From Flavobacteriales bacterium (lineage in GTDB: Bacteria > Bacteroidota > Bacteroidia > Flavobacteriales_D > CAJJDF01), in assembly GCA_018609055.1 (NCBI GenBank), contig JABAYJ010000006.1, positions 136,805-200,804 of the forward strand: DNA of 64,000 nucleotides, in the 5' to 3' direction. Of the stretch, positions 42,924-52,961 are shown piece after piece. A program made the translations under genes and the position numbers. The notes beneath the pieces were generated by a model. The model saw only the letters and a program-made list of their open reading frames with translations, did not search any database and was not told the DNA's origin. Positions within the stretch are counted from its first letter, which is position 1. Each line of letters begins with the position of its first letter.

Positions 42924-43942
42924 CCCTTATTTTGTTTTAAATACCAGTTATAAGCTGACTTTATCATGTCTGATAAATCCATAGTAATATTCCAACCTAA
43001 TTCATTTTTTGCTTTATTGTTATTGGCCCAAATTGCTGCAACATCACCAGCTCTTCTCTCCTCTTTTTTATAAGGAATTTCAATTCCTAATACTTTCTCA
43101 AACTCTTTGATGATTTGAATAACTGAAAAACCTGAACCTGAGCCTAAATTAAAAAACTGATAGTGTTTTTCAAATTGAAACGCATCAATTGATGTTACAT
43201 GAGCTTTAGCGACATCAGTTACATGAATATAATCTCTTACTGCCGTGCCATCATTGGTATCATAATCAGTTCCAAAAACTTTTAATTCTTTTCTCTTTCC
43301 AGAAATCACATCCATAATTATTGGAAAAAGGTGTTTGGGATTACTGCCTTGTTTTTCGCCAATTAATCCTGTTTTGTGGGCACCAACTGGATTAAAATAT
43401 CTTAATGAAATCACTTTAATCTTCCCTTCCAAATCACTTACATCTCTAAGAATTGTTTCAGACATTACCTTGGTTTTACCATAAGGTGATGGTGAATTTT
43501 GTATTGGAGAAGCTTCTGAAATAGGCAAAGTGGTTGGTTGACCATAAACAGTACATGAAGAAGAAAAAACAAGGTTTTTAACTTCATTTTCTTTCATCAC
43601 ATTTAACAAGTTAAGCAATGAAACTAAGTTGTTGTTATAATAGTTTAATGGATTCTCCATTGATACATCTACATAAATAGAAGACGCAAAATGAAAGACA
43701 CAATCAATTTTGTGCGATTGGAATAGCTTATTAAGCTCAGCCTTGTCTCGTAAATCTAACTGGAAGAAAGGAATTTCAACTTGAGTTAATTCCTCAAGCT
43801 TGGATAAAACATCCTTTTCAGTATTTGATAAATCATCAACAATTAGCACTTCATACCCAGATGCTATTAGCTCTACAACAGAATGAGAACCAATATAACC
43901 GAGACCTCCAGTAACTAAAACAGTTGTTTTATGCTTCATCAA
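42920..43942 (-). CDS. galE: UDP-glucose 4-epimerase
   Basis: This 340-residue SDR enzyme interconverts UDP-Glc and UDP-Gal (or the GlcNAc/GalNAc pair), supplying galactose-type sugars for surface glycan. Motifs: VTGGLGYIGSHSVVEL (about 10-25), FHFASSIYVDVSMENPL, SSSCTVYG (about 127-134), the catalytic PYGKTK (Y about 153) and LRYFNPVGAHKTGLIGE. It overlaps the upstream YfhO-type gene by 14 bases and the downstream GT4 gene by 4. Confidence 0.93.
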   Translation of the reverse strand: MMKHKTTVLVTGGLGYIGSHSVVELIASGYEVLIVDDLSNTEKDVLSKLEELTQVEIPFFQLDLRDKAELNKLFQSHKIDCVFHFASSIYVDVSMENPLNYYNNNLVSLLNLLNVMKENEVKNLVFSSSCTVYGQPTTLPISEASPIQNSPSPYGKTKVMSETILRDVSDLEGKIKVISLRYFNPVGAHKTGLIGEKQGSNPKHLFPIIMDVISGKRKELKVFGTDYDTNDGTAVRDYIHVTDVAKAHVTSIDAFQFEKHYQFFNLGSGSGFSVIQIIKEFEKVLGIEIPYKKEERRAGDVAAIWANNNKAKNELGWNITMDLSDMIKSAYNWYLKQNKG

Positions 43943-46616
43943 TAACTACGTTTATTTGCTTTAAATCATTTTTATACCAAAAGAATATTGCTGCTAATAA
44001 TGTTAATAGAATAATAGCAAATCCAATATTATTAACCATGTTTCCTACTTTAAATGAAGAGGGTTCAAACTTAAATTCAATCACTTTGTTTCCTGCAGGA
44101 ATATTTAATGCTCTTAAAACATAATTAGCTCTTCCATGAGGTACTTTTACACCATCAATGTAGGAATTCCATCCATCTGCGTAGTGAATTTCAGAAAATA
44201 CCGCTAACTGACTTGTACTTGAGTTAGAAGTATACTGAATATGGTTTGGAGCATAGTAGTCCATCTTTATTGTAGCTAGTGAGTCTTTAGCAATATCAGA
44301 ACTGATAGTGTTTTCAAACTCTTTATTTACAATAGCTATATTCTTTACTTCCGTAGTTCCTATTGCAAGTATCTCTTCATTATTATTCTCAACCCATTTC
44401 ACTTCATCCACAAACCAAGCATTTCCATTAGCATAAGGATTGGTAGCTATTAACTTTCCTTGGTACATGTAATACTTATTATTAAGCATATTAAGCACTT
44501 TCATGTTCTGAAGTTGATTGGAGTTTAAATAAGATATTTCTCTAGAGATATAGAAATCTATCAAATCCTGATACCTCCTTAACTTAGCTGGGTGATAACC
44601 ACCTGTTGATTTATGGAAATAGGACGCTCGTGCACTGTTAAATGGATTATCTACATCCATCATTCTGTAATTTGTATTACGATTTAATGTAGCAAACATA
44701 ATACTCTCTTGGTCATTTGGTAAAAACTTACTACCAAGTTCTGTTCTTTTCTCTTGAACTCTCGAGTTTACTTCCTTTTGAATCTCAGGATTTAATGCTG
44801 CTTCTCTCTTATAAATATCAATATCCCCCTGTTTTGGTCGTTGGGTATTCTGATATCTGTTCTTCTTTTCCCAATATTTATATTCTGCTTTGTTTTCTAC
44901 TTTTTCATTATTAAAATAAATAGTATTTACTGAGTACATATCGGCAAAAACTAATACAGACAATGCAATAAATAAGTACTTAAATTTAACAATAGACTTT
45001 ATTCCTAAGAACAACACTAGTAATGTAACTAATGAAAACCCGAGTGTTCTTAGTGTATCAGATTTAAATACACCTTGTCTGTATTCTATTAAAGAGTCTT
45101 GAATTAAATCAGCAGAAATTCCATTAGCTGGTTTATAATTTATTAAGGCTTCTTGCTCTACTCCATTAATAAAATCGAAACCTCCTGTAGATACTAATAA
45201 TAGGATTAATATCACACAGATTGATCCTCCACCAATCAAAATTTTCTTCATGTTTTTAGTTGCCCAATCGGTATCGACCATTAGTTTTCTTAAAAACAAA
45301 ATAGCCATTAATGGAACAGTAAGGTTAGTAACAACCAACAATGTAGATACTGCCCTAAACTTATTGTACATAGGAACATTATTGATAAAAAAATCGGTTA
45401 ACCACATTCCGTCTAATCCTCCTAAATTTTTTCCCCAACTCAACATCATTGTTAAAATAGTTACCGCAAGTAAGGACCATTTTAAGGCAGAATGAACAAA
45501 AAACAAGTACAGCAATGCTAAAAACACAGTTATTGCACCAATATAGTTAGGTCCAGATGTTCCTGGTTGATTTCCCCAGTATCCTCCAAATCCCTTTCCT
45601 CCTACTTTTTTATATTGATCATAAATTGTTGGTGGTAAATTTCTATTTACAACACTTAATTTTTCAAACATATCATTCGTCTTAGGGTTACTTCCCTTAG
45701 CATTTGGAATAAATAAGTTGAATGTTTCTTGTTTCCCATATGACCAGTATGTAATATAACCCGGATCAAGACCTTTATTTTTCTTTGTTTCTACATCCTT
45801 TGTTTCAGGAGTTTTTCCATCAGGAGTAACTGTAATTACTTGCCCTCCTCTCATAGTATACTTAGTGAATGAAAGAGTATCGTTATAGTTTGCGAAATTT
45901 GCCATTAAAGCAACCAAACCTGCAAGAATTATAAGACCTGTTCTTTTTGCAAAATCACCAATACGATCTTCATTAATTGCTTTTACTAATTCAGCTATTC
46001 CAACAAATATCAATACAAACAAGAAGTAATAAAACATCTGAATGTGGTTGGCCATTAATTGTAATGCCAAGAACAAAGAAAACATTGCAAATGCGAGTAG
46101 TAGTTTCTTACTTCTGTAGAGCATTAAAAAAGAAGCTAAAACTGCGGGAAAGTAAGCTGTAGTTAACATCTTAGTATTGTGACCTGCCTCCAAAATAAGT
46201 ACATTATAGGTTATCATTGCATACATTATGGCGCCCAGTATGGCTAGTAAATAATTCATTTTGAGAACTCTACCCAAAAAGAAAAAACCAATCATTGCAA
46301 TGAACATAAAATTAACTGGGTGTGGCAATCCTAATGTTAGGATTTTATAGAAATTTCTAATCCCGTAATCGTAATGAACGTTCATTTGGTAACCTGGCAT
46401 TCCTCCAAATATTGAATTTGTCCAAATTGCTTCTTCACCATCATTAGTTTCACGGAAATCTTTTAACTCCTTTGACATTCCTCTATGACTAGATATATCT
46501 GCTTGTTTTACAGAATAACCTTGCATTGCAGGCGAATATACTATAGCACTTAGCACAACAAATATTCCTATTGCGATAAAGTTTTGAGTGTTTTTCTTTA
46601 AAAAATCTTTAAACAT
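43929..46616 (-). CDS. YfhO-family large membrane protein
   Basis: This 895-residue protein has about 13 transmembrane segments in the first 550 residues and a long extracytoplasmic domain (about 570-860) ending in two more helices (about 865-885). The pattern matches YfhO-like membrane proteins of Bacteroidota, thought to be GT-C-type glycosyltransferases that use a lipid-linked sugar. The final outside segment HYADGWNSYIDGVKVPHGRANYVLRAL is the most typical part. Placement directly upstream of galE and a GT4 gene supports glycan modification. Substrate unknown. Confidence 0.85.
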   Translation of the reverse strand: MFKDFLKKNTQNFIAIGIFVVLSAIVYSPAMQGYSVKQADISSHRGMSKELKDFRETNDGEEAIWTNSIFGGMPGYQMNVHYDYGIRNFYKILTLGLPHPVNFMFIAMIGFFFLGRVLKMNYLLAILGAIMYAMITYNVLILEAGHNTKMLTTAYFPAVLASFLMLYRSKKLLLAFAMFSLFLALQLMANHIQMFYYFLFVLIFVGIAELVKAINEDRIGDFAKRTGLIILAGLVALMANFANYNDTLSFTKYTMRGGQVITVTPDGKTPETKDVETKKNKGLDPGYITYWSYGKQETFNLFIPNAKGSNPKTNDMFEKLSVVNRNLPPTIYDQYKKVGGKGFGGYWGNQPGTSGPNYIGAITVFLALLYLFFVHSALKWSLLAVTILTMMLSWGKNLGGLDGMWLTDFFINNVPMYNKFRAVSTLLVVTNLTVPLMAILFLRKLMVDTDWATKNMKKILIGGGSICVILILLLVSTGGFDFINGVEQEALINYKPANGISADLIQDSLIEYRQGVFKSDTLRTLGFSLVTLLVLFLGIKSIVKFKYLFIALSVLVFADMYSVNTIYFNNEKVENKAEYKYWEKKNRYQNTQRPKQGDIDIYKREAALNPEIQKEVNSRVQEKRTELGSKFLPNDQESIMFATLNRNTNYRMMDVDNPFNSARASYFHKSTGGYHPAKLRRYQDLIDFYISREISYLNSNQLQNMKVLNMLNNKYYMYQGKLIATNPYANGNAWFVDEVKWVENNNEEILAIGTTEVKNIAIVNKEFENTISSDIAKDSLATIKMDYYAPNHIQYTSNSSTSQLAVFSEIHYADGWNSYIDGVKVPHGRANYVLRALNIPAGNKVIEFKFEPSSFKVGNMVNNIGFAIILLTLLAAIFFWYKNDLKQINVVIDEA

Positions 46617-46617
46617 A

Positions 46618-47331
46618 TTATTTTATTTTTAACGCCATTTGATAATAATTATTCACTTCTCCAAGAACCTCATATTCGATATAAAAACTCTCAGTCCATT
46701 CTTTAAAAGCTTTAAACTCATCAAGAGGCACATTAAATTCATCAAACATAATTATATCTCCACTATTTAAAAATGGAGTAAGTAATGTAAGTACATATAG
46801 AGTTGCAGAATATAAATCGGCATCCATGTGAATCACTTTTCTTTGAGAAGACTTATATTCTTTTAGAAAAGGAATTAAAGTCTGCTGAAACAATCCTTGA
46901 TAGAAAGCTATTCGCTCGTCATCAATTTTTGGTGGTTCGTTTCCATTAGCCATATCACCAGCTTTAAAATGTCCCCAGTCTTCTGGTAAACCAGTGAATG
47001 TGTCGAAACCATAAAACCTTGAGTTAGCATGTTGATTTAGCCCAACCCACTTACGAAAAGAAAGACCAGTTGAAACTCCAAACTCCAAATAATCAATAGC
47101 TCCATGAAGCTCTTCTTTATCAATGATATAAGTATGAAGTTTATCTCTATAAGAATGATTAATATCACCAGTATAAAAATCTGTAAATCCCATCTCTCTA
47201 TGATCAGCTATCCACTTAGATGCATAGCCCAAGTGAGAAAGTAAATCTAATTTTTTATATGGGATAAAACGATGGATTTTATACTTGTATAATAACCCTT
47301 TTAACTTTCGTTTAGTTTTTAGTTTTAACAT
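46618..47331 (-). CDS. TylF/MycF-like class I SAM methyltransferase
   Basis: This 237-residue protein contains DYLEFGVSTGLSFRKWVGL (about 80-98; SAM-binding), FYGFDTFTGLPEDW (about 107-120), VIHMDADLYSATLYVLTLL (about 165-183) and DIIMFDEFNVPLDEFKAF (about 192-209). The paired acidic residues of these last blocks bind Mg2+ in the TylF/MycF group of sugar O-methyltransferases. Its stop lies 1 base upstream of the YfhO-gene start, so it heads the glycan operon running to 41.6 kb. It probably methylates a surface sugar. Confidence 0.82.
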   Translation of the reverse strand: MLKLKTKRKLKGLLYKYKIHRFIPYKKLDLLSHLGYASKWIADHREMGFTDFYTGDINHSYRDKLHTYIIDKEELHGAIDYLEFGVSTGLSFRKWVGLNQHANSRFYGFDTFTGLPEDWGHFKAGDMANGNEPPKIDDERIAFYQGLFQQTLIPFLKEYKSSQRKVIHMDADLYSATLYVLTLLTPFLNSGDIIMFDEFNVPLDEFKAFKEWTESFYIEYEVLGEVNNYYQMALKIK

Positions 47332-47364
47332 TCGCTCAAATTAAGTTTTAAAAATACTCAAAAT

Positions 47365-49701
47365 TTAATCTTTCACCACCTCAAAAGTTATTTTTTCCGA
47401 GTTACCTAATTCATCAATAGCCTGCAGTATATATTTACCTTTCGCAACAGTTATTTCTTTTTGATGAATTCCATTTGTAGAACCAAGATATTTATCATTT
47501 AAATGCCAGTGGATTGTTACTTCTGAATTCCTATGGACTGACTCAATAATAATTTTAGATTCTTCTCCAGATGTGGTTTTAGAAATGATAATTTTACTCT
47601 TATTCTTTGGATATAAAATAGACAATTGAGAAAGTTCATCCTTATCAATACATCCATCCATAAAAGCAGGGATAGACTGATAATTTGGGGTTCTTTTTTT
47701 ATAATAAAACCCCACTTTTGGAGGTAAAGTAAACCATGAGCATGAAACCATATCCGAAACTGAGCAACAGTTACTTGTTACTCTTTTGGTTTTTGTTTTA
47801 TCTAAAAATATCTCTTTATGATAAGGACAAGGCAATGACAAATCACTCTCCACAGGAATTTTTTGAACTATTTGTTCTGGGCAATTTGAGTTAGCTCTAT
47901 AACCACTTTGCCTACAAATATTTTCAGAAATAAATTCATCAAATGGAGGTGTGAACCAATTTGATTTTGGAAGCAAATCGAACACATCAAATAATATTGG
48001 TGCAGCAGCTTGAACTCCTACAATTCCTGGACGACCTTCTCCATCAGCATTTCCTACCCAAACTCCCACTACATAATCTTGATTTAACCCTACTGCCCAC
48101 GCATCACGAAAACCATAACTCGTTCCCGTTTTCCAAGCAATTCTTTGTGAAGTGCTAAACTCTTCCCAGTTCTTCTCTTTGTTTGGTCTCACCACTTTTT
48201 GCATAGCATCTATAGTAAACCATGATGCAGAAGGAGAAATTAAAGGTTCTATATTTTTAGATTTTATGGGTTTAGAATAAGTGAAATCCCTGTTTAATGT
48301 AGAATCATAATCTGGATATTGAGAAACTGACCTTCCCATTTTAGCATACATGTTTATTAAATCAATTAATTTAACTTCGCACCCTCCCAAAATTAATGAT
48401 AATCCATAATGACTTGCTGGTTTATCTAGTGTTGTCATTCCTAATTTTCCTAGTCTTGAATGGAATTTTTGAGTTCCATAATCCCTAAGCATCCTTACAA
48501 AAGGTACATTAAGCGATTTACTCAAAGCCTCATCAGCTGGAACAATTCCAGCATATTGTTGGGTGTAATTTTCAGGAGAATATCCTGCCATTGTAGTTGG
48601 AACATCAATTACAACTTGCTTGGGAGTTATTACTCCCTCATCCAACATAAATCCATAAAGAAACGGTTTAAGAATTGACCCTGAACTCCTTGGAGATTGA
48701 ATAATATCGACAGATCCGCCATGCTCTTTTTCTTTTACTTCTGTGTTACCAACATAGGCAATAATTTCACCAGTTTTAATATTACCAACAACAACTGCCG
48801 CATTAAAAACATTGTTGAATTTCAATCTTTTATAATGAATATCAACAACTTGCATCACCCTCTTTTGAAGACTCACATCAATTGTAGTAACAGTTCGCTC
48901 TCCTCTATGGCTTTGACTCATTAAATGACTCGCAAGTTGAGGCAAAGGTTTTGGTTCATTAGGCAATGGTTCTTCCAAAGAAATTGAATAGGTTTCTTTA
49001 TCAATTATTCCTTTATCAAATAATCTTTTGAGTAATCTGTTTCGTTTTTCACGTAATAAGTTTCTGTTTTTATTAATCCTAATTAGACTGGGAGCATTAG
49101 GCATTACAGCCAATGTAGCAGACTCTGCCCAAGAAAGCTCAAAAGGACTTCTTTGGAAATAACGCCATGATGCTGCATCCAATCCTACAACATTCCCTCC
49201 CATTGGAGCATTTGCGGAGTATAATCTTAGAATCTCTTCTTTTGTGTATTTAGCATCTAATCGAGTTGCTAATATCATCTCGATAATTTTCTGATAAAAT
49301 GTTCGAGATTTATTTCGCGACATTCGCATAACTTGCATAGTAATGGTACTTCCTCCACTCACTACTCTACCTTCAGAAATATTTTGTTTTATAGCTCTAG
49401 CCAACCCTCTAAAACTAATTCCTATGTGGGAATAAAATGTTTGATCTTCAAACTCAATAAGTGCTTGTTCAAACTTCTTAGGTATAGAATCGCTTTGTGG
49501 AAATCGCCATTGTCCATCTGTAGCTATTTGTGCATTGAGTAATTCTCCATTTTTATCAACCAACACAGTTGCCGTTGGGTTATTAAATAGAACATTTGGT
49601 AAACAAAACCACCACCAAATAAAAAGAATAAAAAAAAACGCGAGTAAATAATACTTGCGTTTCTTAATAAATCTTAAAAATTTTAATGTTAGTTTTTTCA
49701 A
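47365..49701 (-). CDS. pbpC: penicillin-binding protein 1C
   Basis: This 778-residue bifunctional peptidoglycan synthase has one membrane helix (17-34) and a GT51 glycosyltransferase domain (about 55-230) with catalytic E85 in EFEDQTFYSHIG and GGSTITMQVMRMSR. A transpeptidase domain (about 295-580) has the S342-x-x-K345 active site in SSGSILKPF and the KTGTS box. A C-terminal BiPBP_C-like domain (about 690-778) is diagnostic for PBP1C. In many bacteria pbpC neighbours an alpha-2-macroglobulin gene; none is present here. The 33-base gap to the methyltransferase gene suggests a shared transcript. Confidence 0.93.
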   Translation of the reverse strand: MKKLTLKFLRFIKKRKYYLLAFFFILFIWWWFCLPNVLFNNPTATVLVDKNGELLNAQIATDGQWRFPQSDSIPKKFEQALIEFEDQTFYSHIGISFRGLARAIKQNISEGRVVSGGSTITMQVMRMSRNKSRTFYQKIIEMILATRLDAKYTKEEILRLYSANAPMGGNVVGLDAASWRYFQRSPFELSWAESATLAVMPNAPSLIRINKNRNLLREKRNRLLKRLFDKGIIDKETYSISLEEPLPNEPKPLPQLASHLMSQSHRGERTVTTIDVSLQKRVMQVVDIHYKRLKFNNVFNAAVVVGNIKTGEIIAYVGNTEVKEKEHGGSVDIIQSPRSSGSILKPFLYGFMLDEGVITPKQVVIDVPTTMAGYSPENYTQQYAGIVPADEALSKSLNVPFVRMLRDYGTQKFHSRLGKLGMTTLDKPASHYGLSLILGGCEVKLIDLINMYAKMGRSVSQYPDYDSTLNRDFTYSKPIKSKNIEPLISPSASWFTIDAMQKVVRPNKEKNWEEFSTSQRIAWKTGTSYGFRDAWAVGLNQDYVVGVWVGNADGEGRPGIVGVQAAAPILFDVFDLLPKSNWFTPPFDEFISENICRQSGYRANSNCPEQIVQKIPVESDLSLPCPYHKEIFLDKTKTKRVTSNCCSVSDMVSCSWFTLPPKVGFYYKKRTPNYQSIPAFMDGCIDKDELSQLSILYPKNKSKIIISKTTSGEESKIIIESVHRNSEVTIHWHLNDKYLGSTNGIHQKEITVAKGKYILQAIDELGNSEKITFEVVKD

Positions 49702-49736
49702 GGAAATTTGGTCTTAATTGTTCCGTTCCTTTTAAC

Positions 49737-50462
49737 TTACTTTTTACTAAAAATATTGTACTTGATGATACAATATATTGCTCTAAATCCATCTCTCCAT
49801 CCAATATGCTTTCCTTCTTCGTAAGTTCTACCGTAATAAGAAATTCCTACTTCGTAAATTCTGATTTTAGGAACTCGAGATAATTTTGCAGTAAGTTCTG
49901 GTTCAAAACCAAAACGAGGTTCTTTTAAACTAATAGACTGAGCTATATCAGTTCTTATCAACTTGTAACAAGTTTCCATATCTGTTAAGTTCAAGTTAGA
50001 GAACATGTTAGATAACTTAGTCAAGAATTTGTTTCCTATTGAGTGCCAAAAGAATAAGATTCTGTGAGGATTTCCTCCAATAAATCTAGATCCATAAACT
50101 ACGTCTGCAAATCCATTTACAACTGGCTTTAGTAAGTCATTAAATTCCTCAGGATCGTATTCTAAATCGGCATCTTGTATAATCATGTAATCACCTTTAG
50201 CTTCTTTGATACCTCTATGTAATGCAGCTCCCTTACCCATGTTTTTGGGTTGGTGATAAAATTGAATATTTAGTTCAGGATTCTTAGCCTGATATGCTTC
50301 AACTGCATCAGAAGTATTATCTGATGAGAAATCATTTACGATAATTATCTCTTTTTGAATATCGTTCAATAACTTAACATTCTTTACTTTATCCAAGATA
50401 AGGTGAATTGTTCTACCCTCATTGTATGCAGGTATAATAATCGATAAAGTTTTAAATTCCAT
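49737..50462 (-). CDS. GT2 glycosyltransferase (polyprenyl-phosphate sugar synthase-like)
   Basis: This 241-residue GT-A enzyme starts [21 protein letters not shown] (about 7-27), carries [10 protein letters not shown] and the metal-binding [12 protein letters not shown] (about 96-107), then [11 protein letters not shown] and the acceptor-side [10 protein letters not shown] block. It lacks C-terminal membrane helices, as in DPM1-like dolichyl/polyprenyl-phosphate mannose synthases. It could supply the lipid-linked donor used by the YfhO-type enzyme at 43929, which is inference. Confidence 0.87.
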   Translation of the reverse strand: MEFKTLSIIIPAYNEGRTIHLILDKVKNVKLLNDIQKEIIIVNDFSSDNTSDAVEAYQAKNPELNIQFYHQPKNMGKGAALHRGIKEAKGDYMIIQDADLEYDPEEFNDLLKPVVNGFADVVYGSRFIGGNPHRILFFWHSIGNKFLTKLSNMFSNLNLTDMETCYKLIRTDIAQSISLKEPRFGFEPELTAKLSRVPKIRIYEVGISYYGRTYEEGKHIGWRDGFRAIYCIIKYNIFSKK

Positions 50463-50484
50463 ATTGTTGCTTCTAATTAGTGAG

Positions 50485-50492
50485 CAAAGATA
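50485..50492 (-). promoter_or_regulatory. -7 promoter element for the GT2 gene
   Basis: The minus strand reads TATCTTTG, an exact TAnnTTTG match 22 bases before the ATG at 50462. Confidence 0.4.
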
Positions 50493-50515
50493 AAAATAAT
50501 TACTTGTTGCTACTA

Positions 50516-51400
50516 CTAATTACCTTTTTTGCCTAATGGATATATGATTTGTTTTGCGAAAGATTTAGGGAACTTCTCTTCATTTTCAAAGCCTAATTCT
50601 ATGTCTCTTCCATCATGAGGAATGTAATTAGTTTTAAAAATATAATCCCAAATACTCAAACTTATTCCATAATTCATTCCATTCGGATGACTTTCTGGAA
50701 ACTCTTTGGAGTGATGCCAAATATGCATTTTTGGATTATTAAGCACATACTTTAAAGGCCCATAATCAAGATTTAAATTTGCATGGTTTAGATGACCAAT
50801 TGCAATGTTTATGTAATAAATCACAAAAACACTACTGGGCTCAAATCCTCCAATTAACAACAGTGTGATATATTTTATTGGGTTATAAAAAATAGTCTCC
50901 ATCCAGTGATAGCGAAGATGTGCCGCAAATCCCATTTCCTTAACCGAATGATGAACCTTATGGAATTGCCACAAAAAATTAAACCTATGAAGTGTTACAT
51001 GAACCAGCCATTGCGCAAAATCCATAGCAATAAAAAAGATAATAACTTGAGCGAAATAAGGCAATTCAGAAGCATTGAATAATGAAATATTAGTTTCACT
51101 ACCTCCAATTATTTCTACAAATGTTTGTGAAGTAATGGCTCCAAAACCAGCAAAAAAGATCAACTGAAATATAAAGAAATTGAAAAACATATAAAATGCA
51201 TCCAACCAAAAGTCTTTCCTAAATACCCCTTGATTATTTCGCCATGGAAAAGCTATTTCCAAACCCCAAACTACAATGGATAAAATAATTAACCACCAAA
51301 AATAATTTTGATACCAAGGAGAAGATTTAAAAGTAATTTCTTTCCAAAGGTAATCTCCATATCCAGTAAAACTAGTTGTAAATATTTCCCAGTATTCCAT
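50516..51400 (-). CDS. fatty acid hydroxylase / sterol desaturase superfamily membrane protein
   Basis: This 294-residue integral membrane di-iron enzyme has four membrane segments and the three His clusters of the superfamily: [19 protein letters not shown] (about 133-151), HLNHANLN (about 207-214) and HIWHHSKE (about 231-238), plus the HYHWMET-type stretch. Members hydroxylate or desaturate lipids; bacterial substrates vary (fatty acids, hopanoids, carotenoids). Neighbours do not identify the lipid. Confidence 0.87.
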   Translation of the reverse strand: MEYWEIFTTSFTGYGDYLWKEITFKSSPWYQNYFWWLIILSIVVWGLEIAFPWRNNQGVFRKDFWLDAFYMFFNFFIFQLIFFAGFGAITSQTFVEIIGGSETNISLFNASELPYFAQVIIFFIAMDFAQWLVHVTLHRFNFLWQFHKVHHSVKEMGFAAHLRYHWMETIFYNPIKYITLLLIGGFEPSSVFVIYYINIAIGHLNHANLNLDYGPLKYVLNNPKMHIWHHSKEFPESHPNGMNYGISLSIWDYIFKTNYIPHDGRDIELGFENEEKFPKSFAKQIIYPLGKKGN

Positions 51401-51469
51401 AGTTTGATATTATTCGAATCAATAATTAACTCCCCAAAATTAAGACTCTTTTACCTTAGATGTTGTCTT

Positions 51470-52810
51470 TTAAAGATTAATTTCTTTTTCACTAAACGAT
51501 ATTCCAAACTTTTTAAGCTCTTCTAGAATTGGTAAATAATAAACTTTAGAAATTGGCATATCAACTCCAGTAGTAGTTATTTTTCCTTGTAAAATTAATT
51601 TACAACAAATACCTACAGGTAAACCTACTGTGTTACTCATAGCAGTATAAGTTTGGTCTTCTCCTATTGAAACCATACTAGAATGAACCTCTTTCTTTTC
51701 TCCTGCTTTGTTTTTGTAAATAAGCTTGTGCCACATTACAATCATGTCCTTATCCTCAGGCTCCAGAGTCCATTTATCTTCCAATATTTTTTGAAGAACT
51801 TGTGCTGGAGTGGCATCTTTTAGGCCTACTTTTTTTGTGTCAAAGATTCCTAACCACTCTAACTTTTCCCAAAGAATGTCGTCTTGTTCGATTCTTAAAT
51901 AATGTCTTAATTTCAATTCAACTGAATCAGTTGGGTGGTAAGATAAAAAAGAGTTAATAAAACCTCTATAGGTCATTTCCTCTGTGTTTTCCATTTTATA
52001 GCTATCGTCTGTAGCTCCTAACTGAATAAAAACATCCCAAGCTCTAGCGAAACCAACTCTTCTCAATGTTCCTCTGAAAATTGTACTGACATTTTCCAGT
52101 CCATAAACAGATTGGTATTTAAGCGAATCTCTGTTTGCTATTCCTTCAAATTTCCCAAAACCATCAATATTAATAAACTCAGTTCTACGAAATAATTTAT
52201 TGTAAGGAATGTATTTATATTGTCCGTTATCAATGAATTTTGCGGCTCCTCCTTGCCCAGCAACAACAACATTTCTTGGATTCCAAGTAAACTTATAGTT
52301 CCAAGGGTTATTATCACTTTCAGGTGCAACTAAACCTCCTGTAAATGATTCGAAATTAAGGATTTTTCCTCCTTCACTCTTTATCTCTTCAATCAATTTC
52401 ATTGCAGACATATGATCAATTCCTGGATCTACTCCCAGCTCGTTCATCACTAAAACTCCAGCATCTTTAGCTGCTTGGTCCAATGCTTTTACTTCTGGTG
52501 AAATGTATGATGGCGTGACAATATTTTTCTTTTGCTTAATCGCTTCTTCAATTACATGAATGTGCATTCTTGCTGGTAACATGGAAACTATTAAGTCAGC
52601 ATGTTCTACTTCTCTTGTAACTTCCTTTTCATCAAAAACATCAAATTCAACAACCTCTCCGTTTTTATGATTAGCTACTTTAGCTCGAGCTGTTTCAACA
52701 TCTCTATCGCATACACGAACTTTCCATCCGTTTTCTTCGGATTCGTTAAGTAAATAACGGATTAAACTTGATGAAGACCTTCCAGCTCCTAATACAGATA
52801 TTTGTTTCAT
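51470..52810 (-). CDS. saccharopine dehydrogenase family protein
   Basis: This 446-residue two-domain NAD(P)-dependent enzyme has a Rossmann start ISVLGAGRSSSSLIRYLL (about 4-21), VEHADLIVSMLPARMHIHV and the ELGVDPGIDHMSAMKLI block (about 124-140). The C-terminal domain reads ESFTGGLVAPESDNNPW and GVDMPISKVYYLPILEEL. This is the lysine-degradation-type saccharopine dehydrogenase (glutamate-forming) family; no lysine-ketoglutarate reductase is fused or adjacent, so the in vivo reaction is not certain. Confidence 0.88.
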   Translation of the reverse strand: MKQISVLGAGRSSSSLIRYLLNESEENGWKVRVCDRDVETARAKVANHKNGEVVEFDVFDEKEVTREVEHADLIVSMLPARMHIHVIEEAIKQKKNIVTPSYISPEVKALDQAAKDAGVLVMNELGVDPGIDHMSAMKLIEEIKSEGGKILNFESFTGGLVAPESDNNPWNYKFTWNPRNVVVAGQGGAAKFIDNGQYKYIPYNKLFRRTEFINIDGFGKFEGIANRDSLKYQSVYGLENVSTIFRGTLRRVGFARAWDVFIQLGATDDSYKMENTEEMTYRGFINSFLSYHPTDSVELKLRHYLRIEQDDILWEKLEWLGIFDTKKVGLKDATPAQVLQKILEDKWTLEPEDKDMIVMWHKLIYKNKAGEKKEVHSSMVSIGEDQTYTAMSNTVGLPVGICCKLILQGKITTTGVDMPISKVYYLPILEELKKFGISFSEKEINL

Positions 52811-52935
52811 TGAGAGTTTTTAAATACAAAAACCGAAGTTAATTCTTTAACAAAGTATATGCAAACCGTTAAAAATATTGTTGTGAACAATATGATTAAG
52901 TTACCCCAATATCTTTTTAAAAATAATAATCCTAT

Positions 52936-52943
52936 TAACTTTG
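52936..52943 (+). promoter_or_regulatory. -7 promoter element for the MutS-like gene
   Basis: TAACTTTG fits TAnnTTTG exactly and lies 18 bases before the ATG at 52962. Confidence 0.45.
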
Positions 52944-52961
52944 TTATAAAGAATTAAAACC

